Assembly (NCBI GenBank): GCA_030374805.1
Contig: JARGSG010000189.1
Location: 248,001-312,000 of the forward strand
Source of the DNA: Gracilaria gracilis
Lineage: Eukaryota > Rhodophyta > Florideophyceae > Gracilariales > Gracilariaceae
Direction of reading: 5' to 3'
DNA: 64,000 nucleotides
The notes under the pieces are model-generated. The model was not told the origin of the DNA. It did no database searches and worked only from the letters and a program-made list of their open reading frames with translations. Of this stretch, positions 45,949-58,654 are shown piece by piece (positions within the stretch are counted from its first letter, which is position 1; each line of letters opens with the position of its first letter). The translations under genes were made by a program, and so were the position numbers.

Positions 45949-46544
45949 AAGGCGAATTTTGATAAGTTTGTCCACGCCACTCCATGCTTTAAGGCGGGAG
46001 AGAGAGTATACCTGGATAGAGCACCGTGGAAGAAACCATTGGATGATATGGAGCTGTTCTTCCAGAAGCTTTTGCCACGCTCTACTGGACCCTACAAGGT
46101 TCTTCGAGCGACTTCCCATACGGTAACTCTCGAGCGCGATGGCCTTCAAGACACGGTCGCTATTGATCGCGTTTCGCTGGCCCCAATGTTGCCCGTACGT
46201 TCGAGGTCAGGTACCCAGCCGATATCCAGTAGAACTGCAGCGAGCCGGGAGCCTACCAATGGTTCTTCTATAGGGAAGCCCATTTCCGAACGGTGTAGTG
46301 CAATTCCACCTCCTACGGCCGCGCCAAAGGTTGTAAGTGCTGACCCCACTATGGGAATGGAAGCTTCCGCAGCGGGCGATGACACCAACGGATTTGCTCC
46401 TTTGGATGAGATGGACCTTCCTGAGGAGGCATTTGAACCTTTGGTTGATGGCTCTGCTGCCTAGGATAAGCGCCTTGCGCAGGTTGAACCATCTTTTCCT
46501 TCAGGCTTTGGTCCGTTGGATACGATCAACTTGTCACAAGAGGT

Positions 46545-46760
46545 CTAACCTAACGAGTATGTCGTCGATCACATCGTTTCCGCTGGTCTCGATGACAATG
46601 GTAATGTCATCTACAAGGTCCGTTGGTAGGGTTATTCACCGGAGTTTGTCCAGTGGGAGCCAAGGGAGCACATACCGGAGAACTTCATCCGAAGGTTTTG
46701 GAAGAAACAGTGGCACACGGAGCAAACCTTTAAGGAGGGGGCGTACGACCCGTAGGACAC
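46545..46760 (+). pseudogene. Element B chromodomain
   Basis: EYVVDHIVSAGLDDNGNVIYKVRW and a following SPEFVQWEPREHIPENFIRRFW segment match the chromodomain of chromoviral integrases, which directs insertion to histone-marked chromatin. Confidence 0.75.
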
Positions 46761-47248
46761 GACGCCACACGGCCCAGATTGGAAACGCCCGCCATCGGTC
46801 ATCTTTTCTAGGGCATGTTTTCGCTATCCGCACTGTTAACTATCACTCTAATTTGCTGACTATGCCAACGCGTCGGACTATTGGCTCGTTTACAGCGCGC
46901 GCGCTGGTTGCGACGCCGCGCGAAGCGCCAAAAGAACCCACTGGCAATTGCTACAATTTTTTGAAATGGCTTGCCAGGCGGAATTTTGGCCGAAAAGAAA
47001 GAATTGGCTATATCTCCGTTTCTGGGCCACGCACAGACCAACGGACGCCGGAGTTGGAATCTCTGAAATACGTTGAATCCAGCCCAAATTGAACGATTTC
47101 GAGACTGCGCGCTACGTCGGCGGCATGAAGCGCGCAAAAATCATTGGCATGATTAAAAAAATCGATCGAATTACTTTATTTGATTCTTTGCTTGCCGGGT
47201 TAGTGCGGTAGCTTGGCAACAATCGCCGGCTGACGACCTTGCTGGACA

Positions 47249-49300
47249 CTACTGGGCGGAAGGCCCCTGATGGTGCACACGCTGCAGACGCTTAAAGCAC
47301 CCACCGGCGCTCGGCTGGGGTGCGTTGGCTGGAAGGGCATCGGATTGTTCTACGTCTGAGAGCTCCAATGTGTCTTCGGTTTGCTTCCGGATGATATCGT
47401 CTGCTCTCTCGCCCGAAGGAAGATTGGCGCTTTCGTCAAGTGCTGCCCTCAAATCGTTGCGAACCTCGCCAATCTCTGTGAGCAGAGTTTCGTATCTCGA
47501 TGCGCGCCGTAGCCAAGAGCGTGCGGTTATCGTGATATCTCCAAGTCGGTACAGACCCCGGTAACCATGGGCGTGCAAGTCTCTCGCCTCTCGCCAACGC
47601 GTCTAACGCTGACGTTGTCGCTGGAGGGAGAACAATCAAGTCTCCACTCGGTTCAATCCCTATAGGCGGACCTTCAACCTGCGAGAAAAGTGGTTCATAA
47701 CGAACTGTGGTGGCGTTAACCCCCGGTGCAGCTCTTTCTGGAGGGTCAGGTGCCAAGGGTGGATTCTGACAAGACTGTTGCGGTACTTCATCGGTAGCAG
47801 TCAGAACAGACTTTCTATTGGAAGAACCCTCATGAGTCGTGGATATTGGATCCAAACTAGAGTGAAGGAATGGCTCGTCCACTGCTGGTATTTCAACCTG
47901 CAAAGAACTCTGAAACTGGCTGTCATTGGCGAATTTGATGTTTCGATCAGCACCCACCGGCAAAACAGGCGGAGCCAAGGAAGTGCTATATGGAGTCAGG
48001 CATTCGGAAACAAAACCTCTGGCACGTGGAAAGTAGTTCGCTACCAATCGTCTTGGAATAACTTCGGGGTGTCGCTTAACGGAGAAGGCAAAATAAGATC
48101 TACCGTCATCCAGTTGTAATCGTACCACAGGTAGCCGGGCGTGTCAACCCAATTGATTCTTGGGATATAATCAAGAAGGCGCTCGACTTTCGCTGCCCGG
48201 TATTCAGTACCCCGCACGAGGTTCTGTGTACCCAATCCCAGGAGGTACAGTATTATCATCCTAGGAAGGCGCACGAGTCTCCCCCGTGGACTTAGACAGT
48301 CCTCAGAATCGCTCCATATTCTCTAATCCTCCGTCCTTATATTGCAGCGTACCCCGTACTTCACAGTGTCCAAAAACGACATTAACACGAATACTGCCCA
48401 TTCTACTGTGAGTATCTGCCATGTGAGCCATGCTCGACGATCGTTAGGAGCCGAAATCAACTGCCGAGTATGATACGCTACCGAAAGAGGAGTGGGAACG
48501 GCGAGCAAGTTGGAAACGCGCCAGAAGTCTTGCCAATCGATTTCATCCATGAAAAACAAACCGAGATATAAGCCTTGACGATCTGAAGCTTCCAAATCAT
48601 AGAATTCGACCTGATGCCAGCAGAAGAAGTAGTTCAAGATTGTTCTCATCCTACCTTCGGGTTCGTGAATGTCATTCCATCGCTTGCGGTTTCTCATCCA
48701 GTAAATGCGATCGTAGGGCGGCGGGAAGCTCATTAGACCGAAAAGATTGTGACCGTATGGAGAAAATGGCACCAAAGGATCTCGAAAATTATCGTACAAG
48801 GTATCGAGAAGATCATTAACCCGTCGCTGGTACCTTTCATCCTCCATTGCACGAACAAATGGCATGTCTGGACGAGTATACCAGAGGCACGGAGGGGCAC
48901 TCCACGCATCTACAGGGCAATGTAGCCATCGCTGGTACCACGCGTCAACACGTCCGCGCTTGGGCCCTCAACGTCCCAGAGGAACCGCAGCAAAACGACG
49001 AGCATCAAAGAACTGCTGCTGCATCCCGAGATAATGGCTCACGGCGTATCGCACGTCTGTGTATCGGAGACTTCCCGACTTCCTCCCAACCGTATGGTCG
49101 TATCTAGCACCAGGGCGGGACTGTCTTTCCAACACATTTGGGCGCCGCGCAAATATCGATGGAGTTCGATCATAATCAGCCAGCTGCGGCGTCCTACTTG
49201 GTACCTCTGGCACCGCTGGCAGACGAGGTATCAGAAAGCTTTGCAGTTCATCACACTGACGCTCTTCATTCCCGCGATTCATAGGAAACTCGATGGAAAT
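47249..49300 (-). other. Antisense reading-frame region of element B
   Basis: Between the chromodomain and the 3' LTR, the minus strand carries long open stretches while the plus strand is mostly closed. The clearest is 48865-48323 (180 codons, ATG start), Trp/Tyr/Asp-rich with a hydrophobic C-terminal helix (WQILTVEWAVFVLMSFL). Another covers 48128-47436 (230 codons), Pro/Ser-rich. They look like parts of an extra antisense gene of the kind some plant LTR elements carry. No family is recognised. Decayed. Confidence 0.5.
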
Positions 49301-49400
49301 GACTCCTAACGGAACAAAAGGCGAATTAGAGGTGTGGAGGATAGGGAGCCGGTCAAAAGAGAGATTTTTGCCGAGGCGGCAAAAAGTAGGGGAGGAGATA

Positions 49401-49868
49401 TGTGATATCATGTACCGCTGGGGTTGGACGCCGACGGAGAAGAGCAGAGAGTAGGCCAAGGACACGTGCAAAAGTTGTACACGTAAGGCCTAGCCGGCCC
49501 CCAATGGGTTCTTAATTTTTAACTTGTAATATTTGTACCATAGGTAGTATAGTTAGTACACGAGGTGCGCTGCGCTACATTGCACCACTCCAGAGGTTAA
49601 GGCGCCTCGCGGCCGATACTTAGGCTGTTCGAGCTGCGCCTCCCTCCCCTGGTAAAGTCAGAGACCTCCTTGGCAACTGTTTGACCATTAGGTTAGTAAG
49701 TACCAATATCCTTCAGGTTTTCAAGCCATCCCTACGTCGCTCGCCATCTCCTGTAGGCACGACAGATAGCGCTCGCCCATTGCACCTTATTACCAGTGGT
49801 CTCGCCGTTGGCCCTCATCCTTTGGACCTTTCCACCCCGTAGTTGGTGCCCCGTGCCACTATACTACA
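49401..49868 (+). repeat. 3' LTR of element B
   Basis: 468 bp, pairs with 39575-40042. It is preceded by a purine-rich tract (aaaaagtaggggaggagata). Confidence 0.9.
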
Positions 49869-49877
49869 ACACATAAT

Positions 49878-50156
49878 AAACCTTGAATATGGCTCAAATA
49901 TGGCAGAGATATGGCCAAAATGTGGCCATTTAGCTCCAAAATTTTAGAGGACGTGTAACTACGGATATTTAGTGCTTTAGCCAACTGGCACGTGTACACT
50001 TTGGCCATATTTAAGCCACATTTGGGCCATATTTCGGCCATGTGAAGAAGAATGAAACTTGTTTATCTCCGCTTTTTAAACGTTCTCACAACTTTTCGAG
50101 TTAAACGGCCACATTGCGGCCATATTTGGGCCATATTTGGGCCATATTCGAGGTTT
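49878..50156 (+). repeat. Fold-back (MITE-like) element, copy 1
   Basis: About 279 bp whose ends are inverted copies of each other for roughly 60 bp. It begins AAACCTTGAATATGG and ends CCATATTCGAGGTTT, with multiple GGCCATAT/ATATGGCC words inside. It has no coding capacity. A second copy in reverse orientation lies at 61731-62007. It starts 9 bp after the element B 3' LTR. Confidence 0.8.
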
Positions 50157-51853
50157 GTAGGGCCTATATGCCATTACTCGTCATCGGAGTATTTTTTATC
50201 AGCGTAGTATAACACGCTCTTTGCGATCACTTTTTCTTCGGCTGTTAAGATGGTTGGCCTTCTTTTTCTACGGAGTGGCAGGTGGATACCTTCAAGTGCT
50301 ACTGGCTGAGATTTAGGAAGCCCTTGAGACCAAGATGCGTACGCTCTACGGGGAACTTCTACACCTACCGCGTTTTTGTAAGACAGAGCTTTTCATTATG
50401 AGCTGCTTTGTAGACGATCAAATATTGCCGTCTGGAGAAATGCGTAGTTCGACTCCATTGGGGCTCTGTTGATCCGTTTTGATCATGTCAGCCGTGTGCG
50501 CACTAAGATTGTGGAATCATGGGGACATCGTTGCAAAGTAGAAAGCGCGCGCTTTTCAAATTGTTGTTCACATGAGGTATTGCTACACTAGTTGGGGAAG
50601 AGAGGGAGATACAATGCTTGAAGTCTCTCGGATTGTCCGGGTTGACGGCAAAATTCTGGAAATAAGGACAAGCACAGCATTGTCGATTTAAGGGTTTTTG
50701 TAGATTTATGGTTCGGACGGATACCAATACTGTAGAGCTACCGTAGAACGCGGTAAGTTACGTTCTTTAACAGGAATATAAATGTAGATAAATCTAAATG
50801 GTTCTATATTTCACTTGCACAGATTGATCCTGAAGTTTGTCACAAAAAAAAATGTGGTTAAATATAAAATAATGTTGAGAAAACCTGTTGCTACATGAAG
50901 TTTGTAAGAGCTTCTGAAAAAAATTGTAATCTGTAACCATGGTGATGCTGACGACAAACAATGGCTGTAACATATAGCACATAGAACGTAGAATCACATG
51001 CTATTGATGCCTTTGCAGACAAAGTCTTCCAAACCGAAGAGATTTCGACAGGAAAACATTGAAAATGAAACAGATTATAGTGGTATCTTTATTATTTTTA
51101 CTTCAAAAAGAAACCTTGTAATAAAATAGGTTACAGAAATACAATCCTCTCCTATTTGATAGGCGAGATTGTAGCGCACAAGATATTGTTTCTGGAAAAG
51201 TAGAGCCTTTGTTTCTTAACTTATCCAAAAACCGTACAGTAGATTATATAATAGTAGAAATTTTTCTACTTTCAATACATTATATGAGTCATACTTCAGA
51301 AAGCAAGAAAAATACAATTTTGTAACAATCATCAACCAGAAATGATAATGCTTGTGTCAAAGACCCCAAGATATGATTTATGATAATTAATAGAAAAATA
51401 TGTGACAGCTGCTTAAGCAACAATAAAAGTTTCATTATTTTCGACTTTGGAATACTCCTCAACCAAACCTTGCTCCATTTCAATATAACTCACCTTTGTA
51501 TCATTCTCGAGCCACCCTAAATTTTTTGTTTGCAGCAGTCTTGTCTGAAAAATGAACGGGAGAGATATTCGAGCTGTAGAGTACCCGTTCTTAGTCGCTC
51601 TAAGTCAATAGAATTTGAGAGCGTTATAGAAACCACCAAACTTCGGATGATCTTTCTGCATTCCATCGTTCATAAAGAACGATTTATGCAAAAGCTCAAT
51701 ATCCACTAATCGCCGCGGCCAACGTACTCTGATTTCTAGCACGTCACCTCCGTCAACTACGTGACTGCAAACTGTCGTGCACCAACTCTAGATGGCACGA
51801 CAATCGCACACGTCAACATCTGACGTCTAGTAGTAGGTTTTATACATCGCGAC
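50157..51853. other. AT-rich spacer between the fold-back element and element C
   Basis: 1.7 kb, strongly AT-rich from about 50760 to 51520. No coding region longer than chance, no RNA gene and no repeat were recognised. It ends with AGTAG at 51854-51858, the element C target site. Confidence 0.4.
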
Positions 51854-51858
51854 AGTAG

Positions 51859-52403
51859 TGTAGTATAGTGGGCCCGAGTTGGTGCATGGTGTATCCGATC
51901 GGCCGTTCACGTACAAAGGGGTAGAGCACGACGGGCTGGTGCAGTAGCACCGCCACGTGTACGATTTGGGGATCAAGTGCCGGACGGGTTGGCACAGCGT
52001 ACAAGTTGGCCACGTGTACGGACTTGGTGGTGACAATGCAAATTAGACCGATCGTACAGTAGTTAGTAATGGGGCCCAGACCCGATATTTAATTGTAGTT
52101 CGGATCTCCCGAGGCCCCCAATCGTAAACGACAAGCATCTTCTGTCGAACGTCTTTCTCGTCAGCTTGCGCTAATGATAGACCGCACGGTATATTCTACT
52201 CAGGGTTCTCAGACCGTTCGTACCCTTTTGCGCGCCCCTGTACGCGCTTGGTGATACCGACCGTCCACTCTCCCTTCGACCGCCCGGTGCTTCCGCCCTC
52301 CCTCTCCGCTCGGACTCATTACAGTCACACGACTGTACGCTGCCGCCGCTCCCGTCTCAAGACCGCTTCGGACTCTTTGCTTTTTTTTGTGCAATATACC
52401 ACA
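51859..52403 (+). repeat. 5' LTR of element C
   Basis: 545 bp, TGTAGTATAGTGGGCCC to CAATATACCACA, pairing with 61126-61669. Confidence 0.95.
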
Positions 52404-52404
52404 T

Positions 52405-52422
52405 TGGTCTCCCGACTTAGAA
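52405..52422 (+). other. tRNA primer-binding site of element C
   Basis: TGGTCTCCCGACTTAGAA lies one base after the LTR and is identical to that of element B. Confidence 0.8.
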
Positions 52423-52479
52423 GTAGAATTCGAGACCGTACGGAGCAGCAGGACCGATCGTGGAACCGATACGTACAGT

Positions 52480-54680
52480 ATGAGTCATCGTCCGCACGGA
52501 GAAATGGGTGAAGGGTCTTTGGTCGAAAAAGACTCCGCAAAGTCCGTACCGGTCGCAATTCGCGCCGCTTCGGATGCCGCTTCGGTTGGCCGCCGGAGCA
52601 CTCGAAGTAACGCGACGGCCTACGTCACGCCTTCAGAGGAGCCCGAACGGATTATCCGAGACGGTTCCGCACGTAATAGGTCTAAGTCCGAACGGAACGA
52701 GGACGAGGCAATTGCGCTCGCCCCCTTTCCCGGAACAGAGAAGACGCCACGGGGCGAAGCTGGCCCCGCGCCGCCACTCCTTACCAAACGGACTACCGCA
52801 CGGGAACTCTGGGCAGGGAGCGCTCCCTATGCCCTGCAAAGTCTCCGAAGGGAAATTGAGGTCCACGTCACCATGGCAGTGGAGACGTACCTCAAGGACC
52901 GAATCCCGGCGCTTCTGCACCAGAATATTCCACCGATCGTACACGACATGGTCAGGAATATCCTGAAGATAGACCGTTCGGAACCTGCCACGTCAGCTCT
53001 GAACAGTACACTGACCGCACTGGTAGCTCAGCTACCGACCCACCCACCCAAATCTTTTATTGACCGTACGGACAATGCACCCGCTAGCGGCGAGAGGCAA
53101 CACCGACCGGAACTGAAGAAGGGCCCGACGAAGGGTCCGACCGGAGTGTACCTCCCGCCAGTCAACCCACAGGACGATCCAAACGGAAGCTCAGGAGATT
53201 CCTCCGACGAGAGGAGGAATCGCCGCCGCAGAGGCGGTAGACCGAGCGGAAGTTCCGATTCGGATGTAGCGCCCCGTAAACGGAAAGATCGTCGCCGCCA
53301 GAGAAGGCGACGATCAGCCAGAACGGACTCGGACTCTTCGGAGTCATCGTCGGATGACGACCGCACGGATTCGGAAGTCGACCGACACTCCCGCAGCCCT
53401 CGACGGAGGGGGAAGTCCGATCGGTATCGTTCCCGTTCGGACAGGTTGATGCTGGAACGCATCAGGCCCTTGAACGAGAAGTTCGCCAAAGTGGTGGACT
53501 ACCGTACGTACAGGTTGCTCAGGAGGAGTCAGACGTACAATTCGCGGGTGGCGCGCAAGATTGCGCGCTACCAGAAGAAATTGAATTTCCAGATGAAGGG
53601 CCATTCCTTTTCCGGGACGGATCCGATATCGGTGCTCAATTTCTTACAGCGGTTTAAAACCGCTTGCAACCATAACGGACTCACTGAGGGGGCAGCCCTC
53701 TGGTGTTTCTAGTTTTATCTGACCGGACCGGCGCTCGCTCTGGTTCAGTCTCGGCTCGAAGGTGAGTCTGGCGCTGTCGACCGTACTCGGGATGAGTCTC
53801 TCCATACGTACGAAGAGGTCGTCAACTTTCTGTTGACCACGTACGCAACGGATGAGATCATTGCCGACGCGGGCGCAGAGGTCACCCTTTACCGCCAAGC
53901 GTCAGGCATGTCCGAAACGGTATTCGCCCAAAAGCTCTGGACGAAAGCCCTCCGTTGCGAAAATGTCTTTACCGATCGAAATTTGAAGGGGATCTTCGTC
54001 GAAGGTCTCCTTGCCGCCATACGGTCAAAGGTGAGGAATCACCTCACCTCGCATCCCAATATCGGATACGATGCACTTGCTCATTACGCGGAATCGTACG
54101 GAGACACCCATCGTGCCTCACGTCGACAGTCCGTTCGGGTCGATACTCAAAAGCCAACCGCTCGGAAGGAGTCTTCTCGTACCGCCCGGAAGGTTCACAG
54201 TATCGATACCCCGTCGGAATCGATCTATTCCATATCGGATGAAGACCAGGAACATGTCCTCGCGGTATCCCGCGCGTCTTCCATGCCCTCGCCTCCCACT
54301 ACGCCCTCGGCTTCAACGCCAGCTGAGTCCGTTCGGTCTTATCCCAGTCCTGCCAGCTTCAGGGTACAGCAACCCCAGGGGCAGGCACCAGTTAGACCGT
54401 GTCGGATTTGCCCTTCGCGGGAGCCCAACTGCTGTCAGTTTGCTCCCTCCGGATCTAAAGGAAAAGCTGCTGGCCATACGAGAGGCTAATTATCAGCAAC
54501 GCCGCGAGGAAGGCTATTACAGTGCCTACCAGCCCGGACGGAAAACTGATACCCCGAAGGACAATGTAGGATATCGCCAGGGCGGACAGCCTCGCCCGAC
54601 GTACTCACCAAGACCGACACAGGCCGTCATGCTGGTCGAGAAGCCTGCTCCCCACCAGGAAAACGACCAGGAGGAAGCGT
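52480..54680 (+). pseudogene. Element C gag region
   Basis: The ATG at 52480 follows the leader. A charged N-terminal part leads to a Ser/Asp/Arg-rich stretch (about 53200-53420). Then come the capsid-like domain (DPISVLNFLQRFKTACNHNG, continuing to about 54110) and a Pro/Ser-rich C-terminus with a Cys-rich segment (CRICPSREPNCCQF). Broken. Confidence 0.75.
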
Positions 54681-54834
54681 AGAAGCATCGCCTCCTCCAC
54701 AGAGGCCTAGCCTCGCCCCGTCAGCGACAGACCGAACGGACTCCATCCGAAGGGAGTTCCCTGTTTTAACATGTGATCTGACCGATACGGACATTGAAAC
54801 CGGAACGGTCCTCTTTTCAAGCGCGAACTACAAG

Positions 54835-55749
54835 GTGCACGTGTCGGTTGGCCTCAACACGGCACTGATGTATCCATTAACGGGAGTTCTTGATACGGGA
54901 GCCGGACCCTGTCTGGTTCACGGACGCCATCTCCATCCGAATTGGGGCTCGAAACTCCGACCGGACGTAAGACCCCGAATTACGGACGCGTTGAAGAACA
55001 GAATGGACGTTGTGGGAGTTCTCCCCCTTATGGTCCGAGTCGGTGACCTCAATGTACGAGTACAGTTCCTGGTGGTTTCTAACCTCTCCACCAGCGTACT
55101 ACTCGGTACTTCTTTTATTGACAAGTACGTCTTGGCAATACTACCACCGAAACGGACAATACTCCTACGACACTCCAAACCGGTGTCTATACAGTCTTCC
55201 GCCTACGGGCAAAATGCACCTTCCGCGCCGGAACCAGAACCCGAACGGGAAACTCCATCTAATAAGATACAAGTTGCCCGTCTGGTTGTTCTACCCCCAA
55301 TGTCGGAAACGAACGTCTTGGTAACCACCAAAACGCCCGGCTTGGTCTTTCTACAGTCTCATCACCGAACGGGATCAACGCTTGAACTCACACTCCTCGC
55401 GGGTGGAGTTATGGAGCTCCGACCAGACATACCCTTTCTCGTTCGCGTGGCGAACGTTTCTGACCGCTCGGTTCGACTTCACAAGAACACCGTTATTGGA
55501 CTTGCCCTTCCATCTCCTGTAGCGCTCATAACTCCGCAACCATCGTCGCGGAGTGACGAGTCCAAGGAGGGGGAACACATTCCGATTTCGGGTAATAATT
55601 CCGAACGGGAATACAAGGATACCGAACAGGAGCAAGAAACCGTACGGAAAGATGAGAACGATTGGACCAGCAAGGTACAGATCAGTCCTGAGTATGTTAC
55701 CGAACGGGACAAAGTCATTGAGCTACTTCGACCGTTTGCGGACATGTGA
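54835..55749 (+). pseudogene. Element C protease region
   Basis: VLDTGAGPCLVHGRHL carries the aspartic-protease active-site motif, followed by VLLGTSFIDKYV, as in gypsy-type proteases. The remainder leads into the reverse transcriptase. Confidence 0.8.
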
Positions 55750-55799
55750 TACGGCCATCTCGGAACGATTGCGGCAGCGAAGCACCGCATCCATCTGGA

Positions 55800-56960
55800 A
55801 CCAGGCTCGAAGCCCATATTCCAGATGCCGTACCGTGCCGGACCCGCTCGGAGAGAACTCGAACGTAAGGAGGTGACAAAACAGCTCGCTGCTGGTGTCA
55901 TAGAACCTTCATCGGCAGAATGGGCCAGCCCGGTCGTATTTGCGCTCAAGAAAGACGAAAGCCTTCGCTTCTGCGTCGACTAACGCCAGTTGAGCGCTAC
56001 GCCCGTACGGGACACATACCCACTACCCCGAATGGACGAGTGCATCGACTCTCTTGGAGATGCACAAATCTTCTCCACTTTGGACGCCAACAGTGGTTAT
56101 TGGCAGACCGAAATGGATGAAGCCGACCGGGACAAAACGACGTTCACGTCGCACATGGGACTGTACCGCTATCGGAGAATGCCGTTCGGACTCAAGAACG
56201 CACCGGCTACTTTCCAGCGTGCTTTCGATATCATCCTCTCACGAGTGAAGTGGCAGTACGCACTGGTGTATCTTGATGACGTAATAATCTATTCCCGGAC
56301 GGTTGCAGAGCATTATGACCATGTGCGGACCATACTGCATATGCTCCGTTCGGCTGGTGTTACTCTCCGACTGGACAAGTGCTACTTTTTCAGTGGCACC
56401 GTGGACTATCTAGGCCACGTTATCCGACCGGGAAAGCTTCAAGTGTCTCTCAAGACACAGAACGCTATCAAGCAGGCTAAACCGCCTACGACCCAGACGG
56501 AGCTCCGATCGTTCTCGGGGCTCTGTAACGTTTTCCGTCGGTTTGGCGCAAACTTCGTCCGAATTGCGACTCCATTGAACCGCAATTTGGAGAACGGGCA
56601 ACCCACGAAGTTTGAGACATTGACCGATACGGAATACGAAGCCTTTGACGAATTACGTAAGAGACTGATACGCCCGCCCATTTTGGCCATTCCCCGTCAA
56701 GGGTACCCGTACGTTTTGGATTCAGACGCATGCGACCGACAGGTAGGATGCACCCTGCTACAGAAGCAACCGGACGGAGGCTCATTACCGATCGGTTACT
56801 GGAGCCGCTCTCTATCCAAGACCGAACGGCAATACTCGACTACCGAACGGGAATGCCTTGCGGTCGTCTGGGCCATACTGCACCTCCGTCCGTACCTGGA
56901 AGGTCAGAGGTTCACTGTCCGAACGGACCACCACTCCTTGAGGTGGATATTGAACCTTGC
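55800..56960 (+). pseudogene. Element C reverse transcriptase and RNase H region
   Basis: Shows WASPVVFALKKDESLRFCVD, TLDANSGYWQTEMDE, RMPFGLKNAPATFQR and YLDDVIIYS, followed by the RNase H signature (LDSDACDRQVGCTLLQ, TTERECLAVVWAI, RTDHHSLRW). Confidence 0.9.
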
Positions 56961-57299
56961 GGACGCGTCAGGACGATTGGCCAGGTGGCGGTTGCGTCTA
57001 ATGGAGTATGACTTCGATGTCGTCCACCGTCCGGGTATCAAGCACCAAGCGGCTGATGCCCTTTCTCGGATCCGGACGGATGGCGAAGACGATGCCCCAT
57101 TGGACGATGAGGTCCCCTGCTTGCTAGTGAATGACCGTACGGACGATGGCTACTTTATCACCAACATTACCCTTAACGGTGATGAGTACAGCGACGTCTG
57201 CGTCGACTGGCCAACGCCCGAACGGAAATCTGCTGGTATCCCCGAGGTGCTCGCTGTCACCTCGGAGGAAACCAATATCGTTCCGGTCACGGTCGAAGA

Positions 57300-58300
57300 G
57301 CTGGTACTAGCTCAAGCAGATGACCCTTTCTGTGAGTCCGTACGGAAAGACATCGGCAACGGCGTCACTCTGTTCGACATTGACCGAAACGGACTTATCG
57401 TGCGCAAAGCCCCATTGGACGGCGCCATCCAGAAGGTCGTACCTGCATCACTGCCGGCACGCGTCCTCTACTTGGCACACTATCCCCGTCTGATTGACCA
57501 TCCGGGCTCCACTCGGATGTATGAAAGTCTCCGTCGAGACTTCTACTGGCCACATATGGCCAATGATGTATTTCAGACCGTACGGGACTGTCGCACCTGC
57601 CCGGCGACGAAGGGAACACAATTCAAGTCGCAGAAGCTGTTGAAGCTGTTCCCCGCCGCCGGTCCGCTGGAATTCGTCGCGATGGACATCGTCGGCCCAT
57701 TCACGAGGTCCGTAAACGGTTACCAGTACATACTGGTTATTACCGATCGGTTTAGCAAGATAGCTCGCTCTATACCTATGCGGTCAACTACAGCTCCTGT
57801 AATGGCGAAGGCCTTCCTGGAGAACTGGGTGTATTCGTACGGAATCCCCAACTATCTGCTAACCGATAACGGACCACAATTCGTCTCCAAGTTTTTGAGA
57901 CTGTATGTACCGCTTTGGGAACCAAACACGTACTAACGACCGCGTACCATCCACAGACGAATGGTCAGGCCGAACCGTTTAACAAGAGACTCGTGGAGAG
58001 GTTACGCCACTACGTAGCGGATCACCAGAACACTTGGCACGCATATGTTCAACCACTTACGTACGGCTACAACCTACAGGTCTATCGGTCTCTGGGCACC
58101 GCACCATTCGATGTTGCGTTAACACGCAAACCTCCGAGCGTCCTGTTGGAGGAACCCAGTACGGCCTTGGATCCGACTACGCCCATACAGCCCACGGCCG
58201 CTCGGTTAAAACGATATACGCCCAAACTCCTACAGGCCACGCTGCAGACCACTCGGACTAAGTTGACCGGAGCCCAACAGCGTTATAAGGAGAAAATTTG
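57300..58300 (+). pseudogene. Element C integrase region
   Basis: HHCC-type segment (HYPRLIDHPGSTRMYE ... CRTCPA), and a DDE core with AMDIVGPF, LTDNGPQFVS and NGQAEPFNKRLVERL. Confidence 0.9.
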
Positions 58301-58654
58301 ACAAGTCCGTACGGTAAACGCCGAGCTTTACCCCAGGGGAAGAAGTTTTCGTTGACCGACCGGACTACAAGAACATGGAGAAGGACCTTACGGATCAGGA
58401 ACGTACTTATCGGGAGCTATTACCAAAGACGGTTGGCCCGTTCAAGGTTGTATCTGCAACGGACGCTACTGTCACTCTGAACCAAGACGGTATTCACAAC
58501 ACCGTCAGCATTGACAGAGTGACAAAAGCTCCGACCGCATGGCCAACAACCACACCGGTCATTTCTAAACGGACACGCGGCACAGTAGCTGCTGACCCTG
58601 AGGGACCGTATGCGGACGAACCAGTCGACGACCAACCTACCCCACCGCCCGGAA

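Larger units (their letters stand above)
39575..49868 (+). mobile_element. LTR element B: full-length Ty3/gypsy chromodomain element
   Basis: A 10.3-kb element bounded by two 468-bp LTRs starting TGTGATATCATG and ending CTATACTACA. The flanking 5-mers GCACA and ACACA match at four of five sites, consistent with a decayed target duplication. Inside, in order: primer-binding site, gag, protease, reverse transcriptase, RNase H, integrase, chromodomain, a long region with antisense reading frames, a polypurine tract (about 49380-49400) and the 3' LTR. The two LTRs differ at roughly 30 positions, about 93% identity, so the insertion is old. The coding region is broken several times and looks inactive. 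Confidence 0.9.

Noticed and set aside
52500-52966. Second long frame within element C gag
   Set aside because: It overlaps the gag frame in another phase; only the gag frame has family-typical content.
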